This document shows positions 11,401 to 23,837 of a DNA stretch of 64,000 nucleotides, piece after piece. Every line of letters starts with the position of its first letter. Positions within the stretch are counted from its first letter, which is position 1. The translations under genes were made by a program, and so were the position numbers. The DNA lies in contig JAKCWW010000145.1 in NCBI GenBank assembly GCA_026260175.1, positions 62,001 through 126,000 of the forward strand, in the 5' to 3' direction. Origin of the DNA: Reticulitermes lucifugus (taxonomy: Eukaryota; Arthropoda; Insecta; Blattodea; Rhinotermitidae). The notes below the pieces were generated by a model. The model had not been told where the DNA came from. It did not search any database and saw only the letters and a list, made by a program, of their open reading frames with translations.

Positions 11401-11719
11401 GTGTCTCTTTCGTTCTAAATTTCACTGTAAGTGTGGCGAAGGGTCACCATTTTTAAGGAGGATATCTCAGAATTTATAAGATCTCCCTGCCCTTTGTGAA
11501 TTGCCTTGCTTGTACACTCCTGCTTGCATGTTTATTCATTAATTTTATTCCATTACATTTCCTAAATTACGTCATACAAATCAGAAATCTGGTTCAGGTA
11601 ATATACTCAATTTCTCTGTATCGTCTCAGGTGCAACGCAGCCACGGAGTCTGCTACATCCCCTATGGTGGAGAGGAAATACCGTTCAAAGAATATGAAGT
11701 TCTCATTATCAGACATTAA
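8290..11719 (+). CDS. DM9 (DUF3421) domain protein, two DM9 repeats, 5' end missing
   Basis: Three coding exons join in frame: 8290-8486, 9410-9553 and 11630-11719, about 143 residues. Repeat 1 reads GSVPEGAILAGHD, LYIGRAYYESDILPAKIV, AAYVAYGGQEH, then HYE|VLCHG. Repeat 2 reads GHVPEEALAAGMTKEGEKLYV, GRVFHDGTLTPGK|V, SHGVCYIPYGGEE and KEYEVL, ending IIRH and TAA. Paired GxVPxxAxxxG / YVGRxxHxGxLxPGK / YIPYGGxE blocks define the DM9 family. Members include mosquito PRS1 and oyster DM9 proteins that bind mannose-type glycans, so a cytosolic pattern-recognition lectin role is likely by family; this is inference for this gene. The first coding exon must end with one base of the codon preceding ACWVGG and was not located upstream. 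Intron 2 (2.1 kb) contains two LINE pieces in opposite orientation. Confidence 0.88.
9180..9290 (+). mobile_element. SINE family D 3' fragment in DM9 intron 1
   Basis: A run ending GAGCAGCGTCGTTAAATAAA is the shared tail of family D. The head is not recognisable. A second, weaker tail (GGCGTCGTTAAATATAACC) lies at 8706-8724 in the same intron. Confidence 0.5.
9410..9553 (+). CDS. DM9 protein, second DM9 repeat, first part
   Basis: Acceptor CTGCAG ends at 9409 and donor AAG|GTACGC follows 9553; both borders are phase 0. It encodes VLCHGIAMWQTASEGHVPEE through HDGTLTPGK. Tryptophan in the W-x3-SxGxVP start of the repeat is retained. Confidence 0.88.
9800..10410 (+). mobile_element. LINE-A 3' half, copy 5, in DM9 intron 2
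   Basis: It runs from the GNACYHSIQN region through a decayed LREE/LRVLENR block. It then shows RRIRCAEHVA, RRDACSVLVG, GKRPLGRGRRKWDENIKMDI, the GVDWIDSAQDMERW region and the shared 3' end. It is same-strand with the host gene and probably spliced out harmlessly. It has several frameshifts and stops but is among the best preserved copies. The end lies near a degenerate (GATA/GTTA) tail at about 10410-10435. Confidence 0.85.
10605..10860 (-). mobile_element. LINE-A 3' fragment, copy 6, in DM9 intron 2
   Basis: The minus strand reads IKWEYNI-MDLK, then a decayed WRILVNTVINFGLRK, matching the WEDNIKMDL and WRALVNAVMNLRVP blocks. It faces copy 5 about 200 bases away, so transcripts of the host intron could form an imperfect fold between the two. 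Confidence 0.65.
11630..11719 (+). CDS. DM9 protein, terminal exon
   Basis: Acceptor CGTCTCAG ends at 11629. The exon encodes VQRSHGVCYIPYGGEE, IPFKEYEVLIIRH, then TAA at 11717-11719. It completes the second DM9 repeat at the usual family C-terminus. An AATAAA at 11879-11884 could serve as a poly(A) signal, but it lies at the border of a mariner-type fragment. Confidence 0.87.
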   Translation: MQRSHGVCYIPYGGEEIPFKEYEVLIIRH

Positions 11720-11884
11720 TTTCTCATTACATGCCTACCGAAGTTATCTCTGATATAGCCATTGTATGCATATTATGCATACTGTGTGTAATATATATAT
11801 ACATATATATGCTACCTTCAAGAATATTAAATGACTTCTAGAAGAGAAGTCAACGGCTGAATTTCTGATACGGATTAAAATAAA

Positions 11885-12345
11885 AGTACAGAGTGGCCCA
11901 CAGCCGACTGGCACAGTTTGATACAAGACATTTTACACAAAATGAAAGGGACAAAATAAAATTCAACAGTTTTATGCACAAAGAAAGCAATTTATTATTT
12001 ATTACTTCTGATAGATAACATCTTGAAGGTGGCGTCCTCAATTTAAAACCCATTACCTTAAACGATTTACAAAACTGTCAAAAAAACTCGGCGCAACAGC
12101 TCTTGATTTACGGTCGCAATTTCGTCCCGAATAGCACACTTCAGCTCCTGTATTGTGTGTGGACGATTCCTGTATACGCATCCTTTCAAGCATCCCCGTA
12201 GGAAGAAATCAGAGACCGTCAGTTCCGGCGAACGTACAGGCGATGGGATACACGATACATAAAAATGCCCTTTGTCGCTCATTAACACGCTTCTACCCCA
12301 CGATCTATTGTCACTGAACAAGTTTTGAAATGGCATGAAACCTTT
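11885..12345 (-). mobile_element. Tc1/mariner transposase C-terminal fragment
   Basis: The minus-strand frame reads SPVRSPELTVSDFFLRGCLK, then VYRNRPHTIQELKCAIRDEI and NQELLRRVF. This is the PPRSPDLTPxDFFLWGxLKxxVY...I end of DDE transposases; the motif aspartate is kept in SDFFLRG. The remainder (GFKxEDATFK-like) reaches about 12010. TACAGAGTGGCCCAC at about 11887 resembles a terminal inverted repeat; its partner was not found, so the right end is truncated. Confidence 0.75.
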
Positions 12346-15300
12346 CTCGCTGTGCAGACTCTGGCCCCAAACCCCCCACCCCCTTCCTCGTAGGGCAAAG
12401 GTGCTTTCTGAAATGTATCAGTCGGCTCTGTGCCACCATTTCAAGATTTACACCCCTAAATAAATTAAATGACATGTGTACTTATGTACGCACATGCCAT
12501 AATGTGTGCACGATAATTATTATGTGCCCATATGCCAAGTGTAACACAATGAGATATAGCCAATGAGTGGAAAGTTGACTGACTGTCTTACGCTGCAAAT
12601 GAGAAACATTTCTAAAAATTGTGGGAGAAACACTTTACGGGAAACGACTACATGAATAAAAATAGTCTAAATTTCGGGAAAATATTAAAAGGATATTAGA
12701 TAAATGCGGTAGATGTGGGTAGACTGAACACACGGCCCAATGATGCACTATGTAATCCAGTCGGTGGAAAACAATGTTTTCGAGAAACATGCTGTCTCCA
12801 GCTTCAACATGCACCCTGAAGATGGAGGCAGAGTTTTCCTCCAAAACCTTCACATGTTCGGAAAACACTATAAGTTGTCACAAATCTGAAGGTCATTTTA
12901 TGAATACATAGAGTGCTTTTCAGTGATTGTCTGAAGAAACGGGAAATGTAATCTTATTACCTTCATGAATCATTCCATTTCTTAAATAATATTAGATCTA
13001 CGTGTATTATGCATTTCTACAGAAATAAAGGCTCTTTAAAACTTCAAAAGTTAAGATAAAATTTCAAGAAAGAAAGTTTTTTATTATTCTCGCCTTTTGT
13101 TGTTCACTTTTTTTATTCGAAGTCAAAGACTAGCAACGTAGATGGTGACGAATCTCTACTGTTATTTATGCAACGTCGTTCTTTATACCTTCAAAGTGGA
13201 AGAAAAAGTTTCACATTTGTTAGTCAAACTTTAGCAAATGGTGAATTTATAATACATTGGAGAGAGCATAGCCTTAGAATAAAGAAATAATTTTCTTCCA
13301 TATTTCAGAGGAATGTCAATATTTATTAACCATAAAATATGCATTCTTTAATATGCATATACATATGTGTATATGATTGATAAACTGAGCAAATCTCAAC
13401 ATCTGAATACGGGCTTGGCTCCATTAAATTAATTTAAAATATTTAAAAAAAACTTTTCAAACAGAAGTTTTACACCTTAAGGAGATTTATATTCCTGTCA
13501 TGCACCAGTCTTTGTACCACAATACGTTTTGAGAAACTCATTACATTATATTTGTGTTCTCTGTCCAGTAGGAATCATTCTGGGTTGATACATATCACAC
13601 ATACATTCACCTGCATATCATATTTAACTGAAATTCATTCATAAATTTTGTTCACAAAATAAAATCTAATTTTAGGTGTCAAAACACAAAAGACACGAAT
13701 AGTTGACTGATTTATAGTAGCATTGTGAGGTTGATACAATGTTCTGAATTTGGTAATAATTTCCGATTATACCTAAAAGAATTCAAGAGGCTGTAGTTGA
13801 TGTTCGGATGATCATCGTCAGAGTATTGAAGAAATCGGTGGAGGATACTGGCCTTAGAGAAAATATTATGTAATGAATGTGGTTTTAAGTTCAACATTTC
13901 AATCATATTTTGATTGTTACAAATAGACTGCATAAGAATAAAATGATTCATTTGGAATGATTTATTACCTCGTAAAAGTGATGAGTATTAATACCATGTC
14001 AATCAAAGAGCTGGTAACCAATATTTATTTATTTATTTATTCTTTGTTTAACGACGCTGTCAGTCACTCAGCCTATACAGCGTAGAATGACTCAATGGCA
14101 GTAAATAATGAACGGATCTAAACGAAATAGTTTGTGGTCTAATTCTAATTTAAGGTACTATCCCATCATTATAAAGACTGAAAAAAACACGAAAATATTT
14201 GTCAGAATCGTCAGTTTCTCGGCCAAAATGTGGAGGAGTAGTCAAAAATTCAAGTGAGAAATTTTATCGTTTTAGCCGAATTCCTCGATTGAGAACCAAC
14301 AGATAATTTGTAGTCTCTTACTCAAATTTAAAAAGAAACTCAGAGAAATACGAAAACTATGAAAAGAGGACTGCATACTATGCAAAGAGAAAAGACAAAT
14401 GCATACTAAGAGAAGACAGAACACAAAATGTTCCCGCTTCTGTTGCCAATTAAACCCCCTTACTCCATGCCATAACAAGTCGCTTTACGCAGGGCTCGAA
14501 TAAAAATGTTGCACATCGTGTTTGCACATATAAGCGAAATCCATTCAAAACCACAACGTGCAGTTCCATTATACCCTTTCAATTCAAATATTAACTTGCG
14601 GACTGATTTTTTATTCGTGTTACAAAATTACACAAGCAATAGTTCCCTGTTTCTCACACTTAAAAGGGAAACATAGGATCAGCCAATACCAGTCACCACC
14701 GATGTCGAATAATGGGGGAACATTCTAGGCTTAGAACAGTAAACGAGAAAGAAAATTTAATAAATTCTCTGCCCTCTGTTCAGTAGCTATATAAACGCGT
14801 AGGTTGAAGCCTGAATGGAAATTTCACTGTCAATATTGTATCAAATTGAGGTATAGAGTTAAGCTAACCAGAGAACTGTCGTAAAGTTATGATATTACAA
14901 GATGTGTTATTATTTTGTTATCAATGAAAATTGTGTTCCTCAACCCTGGGACAGAAGCTAGAGATCTCTGTGTGTCTAGCTTGTCGACCATCGAATTTAA
15001 TTCTGGTAAGCTAAAAAATGTTTTATCTCCACATAGGGTGTCAGGCACCTCGACAAATCAAACGAGTACAACCGAGCGAGTTGTTTCAAGTGGTAAACCG
15101 CCTAATCTGTACGCTGTTCCTACTATAATACTTTTAATTCACAGTTAATACCAAAAATGAAAATGCAAAATACATTAGCTATGTATAAGACTGAAAACGT
15201 AATTTAATAGTAAACATTACATTCTACAAGCGAATGATATTAGTACTGCGCTTGACTGCACTCTTAATCAAATACTCGATAAGCAGTATGTTAAGTTTTC

Positions 15301-16940
15301 CATTATTCAGATCCACAAAAACACAAATAAAAAATAATCAATACCCGCTAAAATATATAAATGACCTACTTCCTCCACGTAAAATACGCGAAACAAAATT
15401 TCGAGCGATGGTGTCATTGACATACTTCATTTGGCATCCACACGACAATCCTCCCCTCGACCTATTTTAATGTTTACAGGCATCTCCAGGAAAACTATGC
15501 AACCGTAGGATCTCAGTCATCTGAGCTGTCTCGGGATAAGAAGTGTGCCAGTTACAGTCGAAGTGTTTGGCATGACCAGTACAATCGTTCGTATATGTTT
15601 GATATTTAGAACATAATGACTTACGAGAACATTATTCATCGACCTAACATGCATGGGAATTAACTGTACGACCTATATGTAAAGTAAGATACTTCGCAAA
15701 TAAAACGAGTAATCCTAGAAACCTCTGTCGACTTTTCAGCCTTGCGAAGCGGTACAGTTCAGATCTTTATTCTTCGGGAATTTTCCTCTCTGTCACTGAC
15801 TGGTTTGATGCACAGTGTTTCGAAGTCAGGTGTCCAATAAAAATTCTTCATTGTACATTCGATACTTCAAATTATGCCACTAAGTAATCATCAAATTTCG
15901 GCAACAAACACCCAGTGACGGCAGGCAATATACCAGAAGAACGAAGTTCTCTTATCGAAATACGTCACTCTATAAAACAATGAAGCACGTGTTGTTTACA
16001 TGGCACTTAGACCGTCTTTATTGCATGTATTTAACTTCAGATTTATTTGAAGGAGTGTTTGAGATAGATAAGATATTTGCAACGTGGCGTGTTAAGATGA
16101 GGAAAGAGTACTTGGTGATACACGTATTGTATTCCACTAACAAACCCATGATTTAGATTCTAGTCGAAGAAGAAACTTTATCAACCTCCATTAACAAGAA
16201 ACGTCGCGGTCAAACGCAACACACCTCTGATTCGTATCTGGAAGGTCCCAGATTGCTATCAGTGTTTGAAGATAGGTTTTGCCTTGTCTTTTCTGAATTC
16301 TTCCAGGAAAATCCTGGGACTGTATCTTATTGTAGAACATTAACCTTTCCTTCCGTGATCTTAAAATCCACCATTGCACAGAAACTTTCAGTACAAAAAA
16401 TACCAGTCTGTACATGCTTAAGGAGATTTAAACGATCTCTTCAGGAACAGAACCTAATCGGGCTACAAGGACAAGGAGTAAGAAGCAATACAGCAAACGT
16501 ACAGGAACTGAAAATTCAACACAGCCTGAGAATCGTATTATCTTCCTGCACCAGTTTCAATTCATCTTCCTGAACTTAAGCACAGGTACACAAGGACCAA
16601 TCCATTAGACTAGAGGTAAAGCTCCGTGCATTCTTACCCTTGTTACCAAAGTTTTACTAATGGGGGAGGGACAGTGTTGCCACTGTATGAGATCAGAGAT
16701 GGCCAACAGAATTGATCCGGACGTGGACACGAAAAAGGAAGACCTATCCCCTCAGGAAAATGAACCCCTGTTTTCCATCTCGTATTCAGTTAGTTAATTC
16801 ACAAAACCTATCTAGCTCTAAAGGGTGGACAAACGTCTGCACCACTGTGTATATGAAGTTGTTGCGGAATTTTAGGTTTACACGGCGGTTTGGTGAAAAT
16901 TTATCTTCGGGGTCAAGCAGTCCAAAAAGAGTAAATTTCT
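12346..16940. other. Gene desert with eroded repeats
   Basis: Only short spurious frames are present. A SINE D tail lies at 14024. The stretch 15735-15850 (GCGAAGCGGTACAGTTCAGA) resembles 37445-37480 (TCGTAGCGGTGCAGTTGAGG) and is therefore repeat-derived. No exon-like sequence with splice borders was recognised. Confidence 0.45.
14024..14085 (-). mobile_element. SINE family D tail
   Basis: TTATTTATTTATTCTTTGTTTAACGACGCT (in two pieces of the pattern) is the reverse of the AGCGTCGTTAAAnAAA tail with its short simple-sequence end. The body beyond 14085 is not recognisable. Confidence 0.45.
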
Positions 16941-16945
16941 TTACT

Positions 16946-16985
16946 CTGAAGATGAAGGTAATGCACTCAGTCGAAACATCGTTGA
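16946..16985 (+). ncRNA. Hammerhead-like core F
   Basis: CTGAAGA (16946-16952) and GAAAC (16973-16977) are separated by 20 bases whose stem is decayed. A possible stem III/triplet (C-ATC-G, TT) follows. The downstream sequence, with CATCCTGGAAGAT near 17020, resembles the flank of the copies at 36560, 39675 and 47466, marking one repeat family. Confidence 0.35.
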
Positions 16986-19900
16986 CTATCTACTAGCCGA
17001 CAAGGTGTAACATCCTGGAAGATATGGATCTTCAGATAAGCCGCTCGTGAAGAATACAATATTTTCCTTCCACAGTAACACCAAGCCAAGCTGTGTAGTT
17101 GCCTCGAGACAGCTATATGCAGTTTCGTTCCTTCATCCAGCGCCAATTTCACCTCTTACTCGCGTCATCACACGTACGTATACTAAAAAAATTAGTGGTT
17201 TAAAAAGTTTCCTGCATGTCACTTAGCGGAGAAGAATCCTTCCCTAAAAACTGAAAGTCGCCCTGCTGTTCAAAAAATTCTCCACCCTTTATAGGTCCCG
17301 ACGATTCATTACAGCTTTCTCAAAGCCCCCATCGAACCCTATCCTCAGCCTGCTGAATCCAGTCTGCACCCTCTTACTCTGTTTCTTTAAGAACTATTTA
17401 AATATAATTCCCCTATTCTGACCTGGACACGTTGTATGTGTTTTGGTTGGGCGCTAACAACACCAAACTATAAAAAGAGCAACATGCTATTTGAAACAAG
17501 ACATCGGACTAAAGGAACGGTACGTTACCGATTGTTACACAGGGTTCAAAATTGGATGGATTATTTGGCAGGCGCTAAGAAAGAGAGAGAAAGTAATTTC
17601 GAACTTGAAATAAGCGCATTATAGTTTAAAGAAATCTATCGGTAGCAACTCTCTTATTCGGATGTTGTGGTGGGATTTTATTAATCTTTCAAATTTTGAT
17701 GGAGTAAATTAATTGAAAAGGGTTATGTTTTTGCGCATATGAAATATAAATCAGGCAACGTGAAACATGTAACATTTCTGGTAGTAAGGTGGAATTCGCG
17801 TAGCCTGTAACTTTTCATGTAGCAACACCACAAGAATAACTAAACGGAAGAGTGCTAGGGACGCCTGTGTTTCAGGTGTATCTGAAGACCCTTCCACATC
17901 AGATGATTCAATACTAACAATGCAAAATTCATTGTAATTTAATTAAACTCGTTTCTATACATGGCTCACCGATATCGTATTCATTCAGGCAATATATGAA
18001 CGAAATAATTTCAATCATACAAGCTTACACACCGTTCACATTAGGGCGCTGTAGACTCTAATTCAGAATGTAGTGCTTTTGCAAATCGACCGGGTTAGAG
18101 AATCTGCTGCGAAGGCCTCTTTCCATTTCATACTTAATCACCATTTGTGATCATCTTCTCATTCACTATATATATACACTATTCAGTTGAAAAACATCGT
18201 TAAATAATCCAATAATAAGTTGCTTTAACTACGAACAATATTATGTTCAAGAAACAAAAAATACATCAGACACAATTTTATGCCCAGGCTGTCGCAGTAG
18301 ATTACTTGCGCATAAAAGAAAGAATTATATGAAAACAAATTCAAAGGAAAAAAGAAAAGTGAACTAGACATAAGTATACTGTATTTAAATGAAGCTTTAG
18401 TTTCATGAAACTTCATTTCTCGGTGTTACCTCTGATATATCCAAAGTCAATGCAATAAAAATTACAAACGCTGTAAGAACAAGAGTTAAAAATTAAGATC
18501 GTTGCATGCGAGTTTTGAAGTTTTCACAAGGATGTGATTTAAAATTATGTTCCTCTATTATAGGTATTTGTCTCACTTATTTATATATTCATTCAATTTA
18601 TAACGTTCCATATCAAAATTATAGTTTTGAATTCCATCTTCTTCTCACATCTTATACATACTTCACGTTCGAGGAGTTATTTTAAAACAAGACAGTGCAG
18701 TGAATATGAGATTCTTAAAGGCACATTCCGCCAGTGCTGATGAAACATACATTCCGACAAAGGTTTTTGTTTAGAACTACAATACTAAATTCCATAAACA
18801 TTCATATAGAAGTTACGGAAATTAAGAACGCTGGCACGTTGACATCAACGATCTCCCCGTATATTTTTATTCTATTCAACTCGCTCAATCAGAAAAGGGG
18901 CTGACCAGGCTCTGTTCTCGGAAGGCTTACGGATTTCTCTCTTCGCTGTCACGTACAGGCAGACGTTGGGGCCTATCCAGTCTCCTATCTGAGTAGATAT
19001 TGGTCAAATCGATGGTTTATTTAAAGCCACATATTTATAATACTTTCATGACGTAAGATATGTTAAAAAATCTAAATTTATTAAATTTATTAAAAACAAG
19101 TTATAAAATAAACATACGAATGCAGAACACAAGATCGTCGGTTCTCAGTACTCTCCTTGAGAATCAAAGATTCCTGTAAAAGACGTTGTACAAGTGCCCG
19201 CAGAGAAATAAACTGTTTCATATTATCAAACATGCCAGTATAATCTACAGTCATGCCTAAACAAATCAGTATGCGGTTTTTATTTTGTCCCCCGGTCCCA
19301 CAAACACACATCTGAAAACAAGCCAATTACTTCACACACATGGTGGTACGTTGTGTGTGATGTTATCACATAAGAAGGAACAAATATCATTTGCACATTG
19401 TGACCAGTTCCCTTGTGATAAATATGCATTACAGATGTTCTGGTTTTCATGTTGTACGCACAGATTTCATTACAGGAAGGACTCGTATCCAGGATATGTG
19501 TCCCTTCTGATAATGACTTCCATATATATATATATATATATATATATGCAATTCTAACACATAACAGAGACAGAGGAACAACCCCTTCTATGCTGCGCAG
19601 ACGTATGTATTTTACACGTCAGTGTGTTACTAATTTCGTCGAAACATGTACACGTGCCCTTAAAAATTACAGACTCAAAATTTAAAATACTCAAGGCGTA
19701 TAATGGGGGGCCATAACAATTCAATGCTCTCAAAATTGTGATATTTTTACATTTTACTTAGTTTTATTCTTAAAACTTTCTCTGCACTATGCATGAGAAG
19801 TTACAAAACTAATAAAGGACCGTCTTATTACATGAAAACCGATTAAATACTTTAATTCATTACTCCATCGGACATGATGCAAAATGGTTTCCCAATAAGC

Positions 19901-20421
19901 AGTAAAGTACGCTCAGCTCGAAATAAATTGCCGCGACGCGATACACGAAAATTGAACAGCCCCACTACTGCACCTCTGCCACTCTCTTTGTCACTACAAG
20001 TTTCAGCATGGTCAGTCTGGCCTTTTGTAACTGTGGTTATCATTACTTAGCCGTGCAAATGCCTGGAAATTGCTCCTCCTTTCTACAGCATCTACGAGTA
20101 CATTACTGTTACCAGAAACTTTATGGACCCACTCATTTCCCATGGTTTTAGAGCCGGGAAAATGTAACCTAACTGTAGTAGACCTATAGATTTCAACAGA
20201 TTTGCTTTGAAGGTATAACTCGCTACAATGAAACACGTGACAGCAAAAGTAAACATTTTACATGGCAATCCGAAAATATATATACAGGAAGCGGGTTTAT
20301 TAGCATTGACCCTCTGTTGACGGGACTATATTCAGTAATTCAACTGTCATTCAGAACTGATTGATGGATTACAGTTATTGAATGTTACAACAGATAGAAC
20401 TATGGATGTCTGAGGTTCTTG
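16986..20421. other. Unassigned intergenic sequence
   Basis: It contains the degraded SINE D (18040) and a (TA)n at 19522-19546. The minus-strand segment near 17020 (FQDVTPCRLVDSQR) matches a small frame known from repetitive insect DNA, part of the hammerhead-like family. No host gene was recognised. Confidence 0.45.
18040..18208 (+). mobile_element. Degraded SINE family D-like sequence
   Basis: A possible box B (AATCGACCGGGTTAGAG) is followed after 110 bases by AACATCGTTAAATAATCCAA, close to the family D tail. Confidence 0.4.
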
Positions 20422-20650
20422 GTTGGTTGTTGGTTTATTTAATAACGATTTTCAATGTCATAGTTTAAATAATTTCCAGATCCACATTTACTGTGAAAGA
20501 CGACTCGGACAGGACGTGCAGGGAATCGCTCACTGAATTTATTATTATTCCAATATTTGCCTGGAGAAACTGATGAAAACCACAGCACTACTCGTTCCCT
20601 ACAGCCGAATTTCATGCCCTGACTCAAACCGAGATCTCCCTAATACGAAG
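20422..20650 (-). mobile_element. SINE family D with TTAAATAAACC tail
   Basis: On the minus strand, GATCTCGGTTTGAGTCAGGG is a box B-like head. GTTTTCATCAGTTTCTCCAG forms the body, and the 3' end is AAAATCGTTATTAAATAAACC followed by AACAACCAACC. The same tail appears at other sites (9268, 8706, 18191, reversed at 14035). Confidence 0.65.
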
Positions 20651-21309
20651 CAGTAGTACAGACTATTCGACAGCGACAGTTTGACGAATAATGAGCATAG
20701 GAAAAGTAAGCACCCACGCTAGTCTTTGATGAATTTTGCGAGAACAGAATATTTTGGTACATCAGTAATCAGGATGAAATTTCACCGCATATAAAATGTT
20801 ACTGTTAAGACAACCGCATTATAGAACATTGAACTGAGTTAGGCATTATGCTTAATTCTATTTCGATACATATACATGGTACGAAACACTGTTTCAAACA
20901 AACGTTTTAGACCTTATTAAGATCAACAGTTACAAAATATTTACTAATATTTTATGCTTTGGGTTGCTTTTGAGAAAACCTTATATTTGAAGTTCTTGTG
21001 AAGAAAGGATAATGCTGAAGTTTAAAACAGAAGTTGCATACCTTAGAAACGTAAGTTATAATAAACTAATTTCCATAGAATGAGCAGCTTCTGCGAAAAT
21101 CGACAAAGTTGTATTTTAGTTCCATGTAATATAAATGAGTTACATTGCAATTTAAAATAAAACTGCGGACCCTACTAATTTACATATTTATATCACCCAC
21201 GAACTATTATTCTATTCTATGAAAACCGACGAAATCTGTCAGCTAGCTACTGAATCCATATTGGGTTAAGGTTATTAGGCAGAAAAAGACCAACACACAG
21301 ATGGGCCAC

Positions 21310-21523
21310 TAGTGCCTTTCAGGTTGTGGCTGTTACTGAAGTTTTAAAAGTTTCGAATTACAAGGCACTGATCGAATTCCAGCAGAACTGATAAAATCAA
21401 AACATATAACACTAAAATCTTAGATCCATAAATTTATTATTGCTGTTTGGAAAAATCAAGAACTGCCACAACAATAATGAGAGTCTATAATTGCAACTAT
21501 CTATAAGGGAGATAGATCTCACT

Positions 21524-21574
<51 letters not shown>

Positions 21575-22240
21575 ATTATCTATATATGTCACTCTAACAA
21601 CTACGTACTGGAATGATACTAACAAATCAAAATCGCATACATCAATAAAATAAGAGCATGTTAATTCGGAGAATTATTTGCCACTATGTGCAGAATCTTT
21701 TTTCTCACCTTTGGTTATCTAAAACACAAAGATTGCAGAAGTATAAAATTGTCTGTTTTTTGTATGGCTGTGAAACGTGGTCTCTCATATTACGAGAAGA
21801 ACATAAATTGAGGGAGTCTGAGAAACGTCTGCTGAGGAATACATTCGGGCCTAAGAATGACGACGTAACGGGAAGACGGGGAAAACTGCATAATGAGCTT
21901 CATGATATTTATTCCTCAGCATATAGGTACAGTATGAGAATGATCAAATCAAGAAGGAAGAGATGGATGGAACATGTGGCAAGAAGCGGAAGTGGGTAAG
22001 GTGGAGAAAACTGAAGGAAAGAGTCCGCTTGGAAGAACTCGGTGCATATGGATATTAAGATATTAAAGAAATAGGAAGGAAGGGAATCGACTGGATTCAT
22101 GTGGCTCGGGATACGAACTAAAGGAGGGCTCTTGTGAACAAGGTAATGGACTTCCGGTTTCCATAAAATGTTGGGATTCGCTGACTAGCCAATGAACTGT
22201 CAGCTCCTCAAGAAGAACTCAGCTGCGCGGAGCTAGTTAC
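21310..22240 (+). mobile_element. LINE-A, longest copy, with reverse transcriptase remnant (copy 7)
   Basis: It starts with a reverse-transcriptase segment (GTDRIPAELI-like, then IHKFIIAVWKNQELPQQ, IIATIYKGD) at about 21365-21515. It jumps across a (GTA)n array at 21524-21574 to a TLTNQN-like stretch. It then carries CFLYGCETWSLILREEHKL, RLLRNTFGPKNDDVTG, LHNELHDIYSSAYR and RRKRWMEHVA, ending with the shared 3' tail by 22240. Most of the polymerase domain between the two parts is deleted. The family is RTE-like by the look of its tail; clade assignment is inference. Confidence 0.88.
21524..21574. repeat. (GTA)n microsatellite inside LINE-A copy
   Basis: Seventeen GTA units lie where the LINE-A copy jumps from its reverse-transcriptase remnant to its C-terminal part. 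Confidence 0.95.
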
Positions 22241-22745
22241 GGATTATGTCGAACCTGAACAACTTAAAACTTGCTTTCCCTCGACAATGTTTCGTGTAGA
22301 TTCTCAGTACTTATAATGGGAGTCTAAACCTGAGTGACGTGTACGAGATGTGTGTGTGTGTGTGATACGCACAGGTCCAAAGACATAATTTTCTTGCCTG
22401 CGGTAACTAAAAATAAAGATCGGGCCCGTATAAAGATTTCGAACTCACGTTAACACATAAAACACATAAAGCCACTACAGCGATAGCTGAATACAAAAAT
22501 AAAACGAGTAACAAACCAAAGTGAAAAAACTCAGCTCACAAAATAACACAAAGCAATTACATATTTTATTGTGTACATTTTTACTAATACTAACCCACAA
22601 CGTTTTAATATGAAATGAAGGTACGGGAGAGCCCGTAGTAGCCTTAACTTATTTTTATTAGATGCGTATGGCCCATTATAGAGTCTGTTACACGTTGATA
22701 AAGTGAAAGCAGCTGAGGCACTCATAACTGAGAACCCCCCCCCCC

Positions 22746-22819
22746 NNNNNNNNNNNNNNNNNNNNNNNNNNNNNNNNNNNNNNNNNNNNNNNNNNNNNNN
22801 NNNNNNNNNNNNNNNNNNN
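22746..22819. other. Assembly gap (74 N)
   Basis: N run preceded by 11 C and followed by a SINE family B piece. The gap size may be arbitrary. The missing sequence probably holds the rest of the SINE and the C-run. Confidence 1.
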
Positions 22820-22995
22820 GTAGGACTCCTCTGGACGAGTGATCAGCCCGACGCAGAGACCTGTACCTGACAACACATAACACTCACAAGAGACAGACAT
22901 CAATGTTCCCGGCGGGATTCAAACCTGCAATCCTAGCAAGCGAGCGAATGCAGACCCACGCCTTAGACCGCACGGCCACTGGGATCGCCGGAAAT
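22820..22995 (-). mobile_element. tRNA-derived SINE, family B, 5' part next to assembly gap
   Basis: GTAGGACTCCTCTGGACGAG at the gap edge through CGGCGGGATTCAAACCTGCA and CACGCCTTAGACCGCACGGC matches the family B copy at 51271-51535. Box B has one change (TTCAAA). The 3' part is hidden in the 74-base gap or absent. Confidence 0.8.
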
Positions 22996-23837
22996 GAATA
23001 TAATGTGTCTTAAATTATATTAATAATGTTTTAAGGGCACAGATATTCTATAGTAAATCGAAACTCGTAGTTCAATACAGTAACAGATAGGCCGGTGTTA
23101 TTATTCACGCTTCATTGTGTAGGCATAATTTAATAACACGAAAGTCTACTGAGTTTCCACATAATTTCATTGTTCGCGTTGTTCCTGAACCTAATTAAAT
23201 TCATTTGCTTTGTAGGATGCGCGTTAAAAGTAGCAGAATGGACAGAGCGGCACCAATTAAAATGTTCAGAACGAAGTTAATGTAGTTTGATTATATGATC
23301 TGAACACAGACTTCGCAGTGTGTTATCAAAATGTGGCTAGGTATATGCTGTTTCGTATTTCCCCCTAATGAATGTGGATGCAATCTACGAAGTAGCCTAA
23401 AGCGACAGGATGCTGAAACGAGGAAGCTCAACAAAACGTACGAACTAATACAACCTTACGTATAGTTCAGTCATATTGCATGACTTCGGTAATGTATGGA
23501 AGCCAGACTCATAATAATTTCTCTGGCCTGTGCTACTGCTCTCAGGTTACTGAAATAGCTAAAAGTATAATGCACTGGGTAAAAACTCCAAATATGGAAC
23601 CAGAGGCATCTTCCTTTCGAGCTTCCCTTAGCGCTGAAAAACACAGAAACAATCTGGCGCAGAAGGGTGGATAAATAGAAAGCAAACACTTAGGTTAACT
23701 GAATATTGTAACAAAAATTACTAAAGTAAATCCGTCCAAAATAAAATGAAACGAGTTTACATCCTCGTTACTGAAGTAGAGTGGAAACACGAAATGTGTG
23801 TGAATATTGATCATTAAACCGATAAAGACAAAAGGCA

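Noticed and set aside
11117-11425. A 102-residue minus-strand frame overlapping a 91-residue plus-strand frame downstream in DM9 intron 2
   Set aside because: No family match on either strand and no convincing splice borders. The minus frame (YKSLRKRFVYASDMK) might be repeat-derived but could not be assigned.
22351-22364. Short GT repeat considered as a regulatory element
   Set aside because: Ordinary microsatellite of seven units with no context.
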